From NCBI GenBank assembly GCA_035308345.1, contig DATGGW010000084.1:1-11262 (forward strand): a stretch of DNA of 11,262 nt, read 5' to 3'. The position numbers were made by a program, and so were the translations under genes. The notes under the pieces are model-generated. The model was not told the origin of the DNA, ran no database searches, and saw only the letters and a program-made list of their open reading frames with translations. The stretch is from CF-113 sp035308345 (GTDB lineage Bacteria; Chloroflexota; Ktedonobacteria; Ktedonobacterales; Ktedonobacteraceae). Shown here one piece after another: positions 6,725 through 11,262 of this stretch. The first letter of the stretch is position 1. Every line of letters begins with the position of its first letter.

Positions 6725-6754
6725 AGTATATCATGAGCTGGCTTGTTTTGGCAA
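6725..6754 (-). promoter_or_regulatory. Probable minus-strand promoter for rpmB
   Basis: Read on the minus strand, TTGCCA (6754-6749) is followed after 18 bases by TATACT (6730-6725), a near-consensus housekeeping promoter. It points toward rpmB, about 270 bases away, with no other gene between. Confidence 0.55.
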
Positions 6755-6805
6755 GAGTTATTAAGAAAAGGGTCTCTGTCCTTGCGGGTGAAACGTAATA
6801 TGCAG

Positions 6806-6889
6806 GCGTAGGGGCCAGCTTTAGCGCGCCCGTGTTCCTGGTGGGCTTATCTGCTTCCTACACGGGCGCGCTAAAGCTGGCCCCTACGC
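6806..6889. repeat. 30-bp perfect inverted repeat (REP-like hairpin 2)
   Basis: Arms 6806-6835 and 6860-6889 are exact reverse complements with a 24-base loop. The outer end of the arm is GCGTAGGGGCCAGC, sharing the GTAGGGGC core with the other hairpins, while the inner part (TTAGCGCGCCCGTG) is different. It lies directly upstream of fakA. It contains a GTG (6832) that would extend the fakA frame, which is a reason to reject that start. Confidence 0.93.
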
Positions 6890-6924
6890 ATCACCCTAAA
6901 GGATGGAAAGTAGGTAGCATCGCC

Positions 6925-8604
6925 ATGCAGGAACACTTGTCACGCGCCATAACTCCAGCGCATCCCCAGCAGCCGCGACATGTCAGCGTTTTAGATGGGC
7001 AGGACTTGAAGAAAGCCATGATGATGGGCGCCGCATGGTTAGCTGAAAACCGCGACGCCATTGACGCGTTGAATGTCTTCCCTGTTCCCGATGGCGATAC
7101 CGGCTCCAATATGTCGCTAACAATGCAGACCGCCATACGCGCTATCTCCGCCAGCGAGGAAACCTCGGCTGGCATTATTGCCGCCAAACTATCCCGCGGC
7201 GCGCTCATGGGAGCGCGTGGCAATTCCGGCTTGATTCTCTCGCAGATTTTACGCGGACTGGCCAAGGAACTTGATAAAAGGCAGACCTTCACTGCTGATG
7301 ACCTCGCCGCCGCTATGCAGTCTGCGCAGCAGTTGGCCTATCGCGCCGTGCCGGAGCCGGTCGAGGGAACTATATTGACAGTTGTGCGCGAAACCGCCGA
7401 GGCAGCGCAGGTCAGCGCAAAACGCGGGGATGACCTGGTCACGCTTATACAGGAGATGGTCATGGCCGCTCGCCGCTCCGTCGCCCGCACGCCTGATCTG
7501 CTTCCCATCTTGAAACAGGCGGGCGTGGTCGATGCGGGCGGGCAAGGCTTCTGCACCATTCTGGAAGGCGTCTGGCATTATGTGCGCTGGGGAGGTGGAG
7601 AAGGTGAGGCCATGCATGATCCTAAACTTGTTGTGAAAAAAGGGAGCGTGAAGATTGAAGAAGAGTATGGCTATGAAGTTGTCTTCTTGTTAAGTGGCGA
7701 GCATCTTGATATCGAAGCGATTCGCCAGCATATTAATGAGATGGGCGGCGTCTCCATCGTTGTAGCAGGCGACGAGAAGCTGCTCAAGGTGCATACGCAT
7801 ACCGCATGGCCCGGTAAAGTCCTCGACTACGGAGTAAGTCTGGGCAGTTTGCTGGACATCAACATCGAGAATCTCCAGCAGCAGAGCCTCACCTACGCGG
7901 CGGAGAGCGAGGCCGAACACGCGCAGGATACCTTGCAGCCCGTTACACAAACTATCGCTACGGTGGCCGTCGTCTCAGGTTCCGGCTTTGAAAAAGTCTT
8001 TCAAGGACTGGGTGTCAGCGCTATTGTGCCGGGCGGGCAGACCATGAACCCCAGCATTGAAGAACTGCTCGCGGCGGTTGACGTCGCGCCTGCCCAACAG
8101 GTGATACTGCTGTCCAATAACAGCAACGTCATATTGACCGCGCGCCAGGTTCCGGGCCTGTGCAGCAAAGAAGTCTATATTGTGCCAAGCGATACCATGC
8201 CCCAGGGTATTGCCGCGCTCATCCGCTTTAACTTCGAAGCCGATTTTGAAACCAATTGCAAAGCTATGAGCGAGGCGGCTGCCAGCACCCATACGGCGGA
8301 AATCACGACCGCCGTGCGCAGCGTCCAGGTAGGCAGCGTGCGCGTGCGCGAGGGAGATTATATCGGCCTGGTAGACGGCAATCTCACCATCGCCGGAAAG
8401 GATATGCAGCGCGTCATTCGCGAGACACTGCAGCACATGGATATCGAACGCTTTGAGATCGTGACGTTGTATTACGGTGAGGATATTACCAGGCAGGATG
8501 CAGAGGAGACCGCGCGGCGTATCAAAGAACTCTACCCACAGCTTGAGATTGAAGTCGTAGACGGGGGGCAACCCCACTACCCCTATATTTTATCAGCAGA
8601 ATAA
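6925..8604 (+). CDS. fakA: Fatty acid kinase catalytic subunit FakA (DhaL/YloV family)
   Basis: 559 residues from the ATG at 6925, close to the usual 550 of the family. The frame can be extended to a GTG at 6832, but that adds residues encoded by the hairpin repeat. Residues 25-220 are the DhaL kinase domain: VPDGDTGSN, whose Asp56 and Asp58 coordinate Mg-ATP, then GARGNSG (96-102) and DAGGQGF (203-209). The middle domain carries VHTHTAWPG (from 289). The C-terminal part (SGSGFEKVF...GGQTMNPS) is the EDD/DegV-like domain. FakA phosphorylates fatty acids presented by a FakB (DegV) protein, giving acyl-phosphate for phospholipid synthesis. A degV gene follows 32 bases downstream, consistent with an operon. 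One oddity: 'GYEVVF' (about 250) stands where FakA of Firmicutes, as I recall it, has a zinc-ligand cysteine. Confidence 0.92.
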   Translation: MQEHLSRAITPAHPQQPRHVSVLDGQDLKKAMMMGAAWLAENRDAIDALNVFPVPDGDTGSNMSLTMQTAIRAISASEETSAGIIAAKLSRGALMGARGNSGLILSQILRGLAKELDKRQTFTADDLAAAMQSAQQLAYRAVPEPVEGTILTVVRETAEAAQVSAKRGDDLVTLIQEMVMAARRSVARTPDLLPILKQAGVVDAGGQGFCTILEGVWHYVRWGGGEGEAMHDPKLVVKKGSVKIEEEYGYEVVFLLSGEHLDIEAIRQHINEMGGVSIVVAGDEKLLKVHTHTAWPGKVLDYGVSLGSLLDINIENLQQQSLTYAAESEAEHAQDTLQPVTQTIATVAVVSGSGFEKVFQGLGVSAIVPGGQTMNPSIEELLAAVDVAPAQQVILLSNNSNVILTARQVPGLCSKEVYIVPSDTMPQGIAALIRFNFEADFETNCKAMSEAAASTHTAEITTAVRSVQVGSVRVREGDYIGLVDGNLTIAGKDMQRVIRETLQHMDIERFEIVTLYYGEDITRQDAEETARRIKELYPQLEIEVVDGGQPHYPYILSAE

Positions 8605-8636
8605 CGGCCTTATTTTTCTTGTTCGGGAGGGCATCT

Positions 8637-9482
8637 ATGAATGTTCGTATCGTCACGGATAGCACCGCAGACATACCTGTGGAGGTAGCGAACGCGCTCG
8701 GCATCGCTGTCGTGCCACTCACCGTCTTTTTTGGTGATGAAGCCTATCTTGATGGGATTGAACTGGATAACGCGGGCTTCTATCGCAAACTGCAGGCCAG
8801 CAAAGAGTTACCGCGTACTTCGCAGCCATCGCCAGCCAGTTTTCAGGATGCCTACACGCGCCTGATCGATGAAGGAGCCGAGGCTATTTTCTCCGTGCAT
8901 CTCTCCTCGAAATTGAGCGGCACCTACCAGTCGGCCTGCGCGGCGCGGGACAGCCTGCCCGAAAACACCAGGCATATTCCCATCGAGATCATCGACTCAA
9001 GAAGCATCAGCGTGGGCATGTCGCGCGCGATCATGCTAGCAGCGGAGGAGGCGCGTAAGGGCGTGGGGCTGGATGAAATCAAAGCGCATGCGCTTGACCA
9101 GCTTTCCCGCAGTCATATCCTGGCCGTGTTGGATACGCTCGAATATGTAAAGCGCGGCGGCCGCATCGGGGGCGCGAGAGCCATGCTCGGCAACATGTTG
9201 AGCGTCAAGCCGATCGTTTCGTTGAAGGATGGCGAAGTTGTCGCTGTAGAACAGCCGCGCACGCGCAGCAAAGCCTACACGCGGGTAGCGCAATTGCTCG
9301 CGGAAACTGGCAAGATAGAGTATGCCTCCATTGCTGAGGCCAGCGAGGAGGTAGGTCATCAACTGGCAGAAGTTATTAAAACCATCTATAGCGGTGATCT
9401 TCCTATCTACCGGCTGGGGGCCGCACTGGGAACGCATACAGGACCAGGCACCGCCGCCATCGCCTATGTCACAGCCCCGTAG
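8637..9482 (+). CDS. DegV family fatty-acid-binding protein (FakB type)
   Basis: 281 residues. The ATG at 8637 is chosen because GGGAGG lies six bases before it and the family begins with 'xxIVTDSTADIP'. An in-frame TTG at 8619 lies before that site. Family landmarks are DSTADIP (8-14), the TSQPSP loop (61-66), SSKLSGTYQSA (90-100), VKRGGRI (171-177) and GTHTGPGT near the C-terminus. The Ser and His in the last two groups match positions that hold the fatty acid carboxylate in FakB proteins. It binds a free fatty acid, presents it to FakA and releases acyl-phosphate toward PlsX/PlsY. It is adjacent to fakA and probably co-transcribed with it. Which acyl chain it prefers cannot be read here. 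Confidence 0.93.
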   Translation: MNVRIVTDSTADIPVEVANALGIAVVPLTVFFGDEAYLDGIELDNAGFYRKLQASKELPRTSQPSPASFQDAYTRLIDEGAEAIFSVHLSSKLSGTYQSACAARDSLPENTRHIPIEIIDSRSISVGMSRAIMLAAEEARKGVGLDEIKAHALDQLSRSHILAVLDTLEYVKRGGRIGGARAMLGNMLSVKPIVSLKDGEVVAVEQPRTRSKAYTRVAQLLAETGKIEYASIAEASEEVGHQLAEVIKTIYSGDLPIYRLGAALGTHTGPGTAAIAYVTAP

Positions 9483-9582
9483 GCGATCCCTGGTGGTCGC
9501 CCGCCCGTGCGCGTTCGTTGTGCGATGGCATCATTCCCTATCGCGGGTACCCATTGTGGGCGGGCGACCACCAGGGATCGCC
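9482..9582. repeat. 25-bp perfect inverted repeat after degV (REP-like hairpin 3)
   Basis: Arms 9482-9506 and 9558-9582 are exact reverse complements separated by 51 bases. The left arm begins on the last base of the degV stop codon. The right arm reads outward as GGGATCGCCCCTAT, a variant of the GTCGCCCCTAC core of the other hairpins. It may end or stabilise the fakA-degV transcript. The rest of the 350-base gap to 9832 holds a promoter at 9691-9720 and a roughly 105-base leader with no recognised RNA structure. Confidence 0.88.
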
Positions 9583-9690
9583 CCTATGGAGAACATGTAT
9601 AAAGACCCGTGCTATTATGTATTTTGGCAATAACAGGATCATTCTAAATCAGAAACATAAGAGAGCACACAGACCACAGAGTAAAAGCCA

Positions 9691-9720
9691 TTGACGTACC
9701 AACATGTATCAAGTTACAAT
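9691..9720 (+). promoter_or_regulatory. Probable promoter of the 9833-10488 operon
   Basis: TTGACG (9691-9696) and TACAAT (9715-9720) are 18 bases apart, five of six matches to consensus in each box. Transcription would start near 9727 and leave a leader of about 105 bases before the GTG at 9833. Confidence 0.6.
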
Positions 9721-9832
9721 AAAGTATAGGGAGGCGTAATCCTTGTTCCTATTCACCACGTAGTCCGTTTGTTACCAATGGTCTAATGTTCGTGAGAGGC
9801 CAACCGGCTTCGACGACGAAGGAGGAACGACT

Positions 9833-10078
9833 GTGGGAATGTTACGGGTGATGTCGCGGCGCGGTGACGACCGTGTCATCTGGGATCAACAGAAAGTTCT
9901 GGTGGGAGATCCCGAAGCGACTGCTGCTGTTCGCGAAGCGGAACGTATCTTCGCGCTGGAACGCGCCAAAGGAGCCACTGCTTTTCGCGTTGAACCTGGC
10001 AAACCGATACAGCGCATGGACACGTTTGATGAAACCGCCGAGCAGATAGTACTTGTCCCTCGAGTCGTTGGCGGATAA
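9833..10078 (+). CDS. Small protein with possible ubiquitin-like (MoaD/ThiS-like) layout and Gly-Gly C-terminus
   Basis: 81 residues, starting at a GTG seven bases after GGAGG; an ATG two codons later has worse spacing. By eye the order is strand (MLRVMSR, 3-9), turn, strand (DRVIWD, 13-18), long helix (about 27-46, PEATAAVREAERIFALERA), strand (ATAFRV, 49-53), then a final strand (EQIVLVPRV, 70-78) ending in Gly80-Gly81 at the stop codon. The strand-strand-helix-strand-strand order and the ending 'VLVPRVVGG' recall MoaD, ThiS and Urm1, which end in '(F/I)PPVxGG' and are activated at the terminal glycine by E1-like enzymes. That assignment is inference, since no E1-like enzyme or JAMM protease is in the window. 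Its stop overlaps the next gene's ATG by one base. Otherwise it is an unrecognised protein. Confidence 0.8.
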   Translation: MGMLRVMSRRGDDRVIWDQQKVLVGDPEATAAVREAERIFALERAKGATAFRVEPGKPIQRMDTFDETAEQIVLVPRVVGG

Positions 10079-10488
10079 TGTTCATCACTCAGCAGGTGTT
10101 AACGACGCTGGGTTGGGTAGTTCTTGCGCTCGCCATCTCTCCAATGCTATGGCTGCTTTTCCAGCCATATTTCAGGGGATTATCTCCTGCTGAGCGACGA
10201 GCGTCCAGTCTCCTGCGCGATATGCTCACAGCTGAGCAGTGTCACCAGCTTATCTGGCGTGGTTACCTGGAAATACCGAGTCCCTCAACTTCCCAGCGTG
10301 TCTATCGCGTGCCGCGCACCAAAGGGTATGTCCTGGTAATCGAGCATGGTCAGGCAGTTATGCGCCTGTGTATCCAGCCCGTCGAGTGTTTGCCTGATGC
10401 TGACGTGGTTGTTCTGCATAAGCTCATGATCGAAGCCAACGAGGAATACTATCTCCAGAATGCCAACAAATACCTGTGTGCTGAATAA
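10078..10488 (+). CDS. Single-helix membrane protein of unknown function, coupled to the Gly-Gly protein
   Basis: 136 residues. The ATG overlaps the upstream stop (TAATG), so translation is coupled. Residues 7-29 form one hydrophobic helix (LTTLGWVVLALAISPMLWLL), followed by an apparently cytoplasmic domain. That domain has a helical part (LSPAERRASSLLRDMLTAEQ) and a strand-rich part (GYLEIPSP, QRVYRVPR, GYVLVIEHGQ, VMRLCIQP). It closes with a distinctive DADVVVLHKLMIEANEEYYL segment. Cysteines are at 55, 98, 104 and 134. I recognise no family. The domain order suggests a membrane-tethered beta-rich module, possibly a partner of the upstream protein. It converges on the DUF3090 gene with only 25 bases between and no clear terminator. 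Confidence 0.82.
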   Translation: MFITQQVLTTLGWVVLALAISPMLWLLFQPYFRGLSPAERRASSLLRDMLTAEQCHQLIWRGYLEIPSPSTSQRVYRVPRTKGYVLVIEHGQAVMRLCIQPVECLPDADVVVLHKLMIEANEEYYLQNANKYLCAE

Positions 10489-10513
10489 AACTGGCGGAGG
10501 GTGAGCACAACAC

Positions 10514-11110
10514 TTATTCCTCGTCCTCTGCCTCCTCGTCCTCGTCCAGTTCTTGAATCATCTCTCGATGCCCGTTTTGGCGCACACAGGCATGCGGCCC
10601 GCCGTCCAGCGGCGCATTGCAAAGCGGGCAAACAGGGCGTCCGCTCACCACCAGCACGCTGATCGAACCGGTTAGAGCCTGCGCCTGCTGCAAGGTAAAA
10701 AAGATGGAGATGGCCTCGTCTTCGCGGATAATGGCGCGCGGCTCCTGACCGCGTTCCAGCAGGATTTCTATAGGCGCCGCGATCATGGCGAGCAGGTTAC
10801 GGCCTTCGTCATACCCGATACGAATCTGGCCGACCTGAAACTCAAAAGTGGGTTGGCCGGGAAAGTCGGCAGGCATACCCTCCGGCGCCAGTTTCGGTTC
10901 CACCTGGGCAACAGTGCGCAGGACGTTGCCCTCGGTGATCTGCGCCAGCGCGCGATCAAGCGCGAGCGAGAGGGTATTGAGTTGCTCTTTCTCGATCCAC
11001 ATGATGGCCGAGCGCGTTCCTGCCAGCGCGTAGAGCCGAAAGCGGCGCTGTCCTGGCTCGCCTATCGCCTCTGCCCCAAATATGCTCACAGGGCCCAGAT
11101 CTGTACTCAT
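10514..11110 (-). CDS. DUF3090 family protein with C-terminal zinc-binding motif
   Basis: 198 residues from the ATG at 11110, with GGGAGGA upstream on the minus strand. Family features are the N-terminal FGAEAIGEPGQRRFRLYA, the helix WIEKEQLNTLSLALDRALA (about 38-56), the central FQVGQIRIGYDE and the C-terminal zinc-type cluster: Cys161, Cys164, His173, Cys175 and His181. The protein ends in an acidic tail. DUF3090 is uncharacterised. In Actinobacteria, as I recall, it lies in a conserved cluster with an MSMEG_4193-type phosphomutase and an SCO1664-type kinase-like protein. Here it follows the end of another gene by 33 bases in the same direction, so the two are probably one transcript. The function is unknown; the metal site is inferred from the Cys/His spacing. 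Confidence 0.88.
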   Translation of the reverse strand: MSTDLGPVSIFGAEAIGEPGQRRFRLYALAGTRSAIMWIEKEQLNTLSLALDRALAQITEGNVLRTVAQVEPKLAPEGMPADFPGQPTFEFQVGQIRIGYDEGRNLLAMIAAPIEILLERGQEPRAIIREDEAISIFFTLQQAQALTGSISVLVVSGRPVCPLCNAPLDGGPHACVRQNGHREMIQELDEDEEAEDEE

Positions 11111-11143
11111 CTCTGAAACATTCCTCCCTACGAAAATGTGTTC

Positions 11144-11262
11144 CTAGTAGCCTCGCGCCGCGTCATAGCGGTTTAGCAGAGGTGTGCCTGCGCGAAAACG
11201 GCGCATATTATCGGCGAACAACTCTGCCAGCCGTTTCTCATAATGTATACTGTTCCCGGAGA
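11144..11262 (-). CDS. C-terminal end of an unidentified protein (truncated by window edge)
   Basis: On the minus strand the frame is open from the window edge to a TAG at 11146-11144, giving 38 residues. They include a probable helix (YEKRLAELFADNMRRF) and end in NRYDAARGY. The helix loosely recalls the last helix of ATP-dependent PEP carboxykinase, but the ending does not match, so no name is assigned. It is supported as coding by the open frame and by the DUF3090 gene starting 33 bases further on behind a ribosome binding site, as in an operon. Confidence 0.55.
   Translation of the reverse strand, partial: SGNSIHYEKRLAELFADNMRRFRAGTPLLNRYDAARGY

Noticed and set aside
6832..6924. Longer N-terminus for FakA from a GTG at 6832
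   Set aside because: The start lies inside a 30-bp perfect hairpin, the extra residues are encoded by the repeat, and the family domain begins well after the ATG at 6925.
7975..8577. 200-codon minus-strand open frame opposite fakA
   Set aside because: It lies fully antisense to conserved FakA motifs, has no ribosome binding site, and its composition is that of a shadow frame.
8619..8636. Longer DegV from a TTG at 8619
   Set aside because: The GGGAGG ribosome binding site lies after this codon and points to the ATG at 8637.
9583..9832. Possible small RNA or riboswitch in the leader of the 9833 operon
   Set aside because: Only a short GCC/GGC stem near 9799-9808 is visible. No known riboswitch consensus or strong fold could be supported by eye.
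10475..10510. Weak TGTGCT/AGCACA hairpin between the convergent genes
   Set aside because: A 6-bp stem with a 21-base loop and no T-run is too weak to call a terminator.

Overview
The window looks like a stretch of chromosome from a Chloroflexota bacterium, most likely of the class Ktedonobacteria. This is inferred from gene content, not from any database search. The content includes a Ser/Thr kinase fused to a WD40 propeller, a secreted protein built from 'FAEG...EWLTLQNP...VAERPMY' repeats, a DUF3090 protein (a family shared by Actinobacteria and Chloroflexota), a FakA/DegV pair, and the palindromic repeat family built around GTAGGGGCGACC that litters intergenic DNA. Base composition is moderately GC-rich. 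The toxin-antitoxin genes at 4264-5045 are visibly more AT-rich than their neighbours.

Layout. 2-1321 (+) is the C-terminal part of a repeat-rich, probably extracellular protein. 1322-1698 is non-coding: a 28-bp perfect inverted repeat, a mosaic of short repeats, then a promoter. 1699-3867 (+) is a membrane-anchored Ser/Thr kinase with a C-terminal seven-unit WD40 domain. It is followed by a small membrane protein with a His-rich tail (3919-4176). 4264-5045 is a VapBC-like toxin-antitoxin pair with its own promoters, and rlmN (5059-6216) follows directly without a visible promoter. A 20-bp hairpin separates rlmN from the convergent rpmB (6261-6455, -). The rpmB upstream region carries another block of the palindromic repeats and a good promoter at 6725-6754. 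A 30-bp perfect inverted repeat (6806-6889) precedes fakA (6925-8604), which is followed by a degV/fakB-type gene (8637-9482). A third long inverted repeat starts on the last base of the degV stop codon. A promoter at 9691-9720 drives a two-gene operon (9833-10488). Its first gene encodes an 81-residue protein with an apparent beta-grasp layout and an exposed Gly-Gly C-terminus, like MoaD/ThiS/Urm1. Its second gene encodes a small one-helix membrane protein. On the minus strand, DUF3090 (10514-11110) follows the last 38 codons of an unidentified gene (11144-11262).

How the genes work together. FakA and DegV form the fatty acid kinase system: DegV/FakB binds the acyl chain and FakA phosphorylates it for phospholipid synthesis. 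RlmN (23S rRNA/tRNA methylation) and L28 are translation functions. The kinase and the His-rich membrane protein probably share a transcript. The most unusual item is the possible ubiquitin-like protein at 9833-10078, translationally coupled to a membrane protein of unknown function. No E1-like or JAMM gene is visible in the window, so that idea rests on sequence shape and the C-terminal motif alone.
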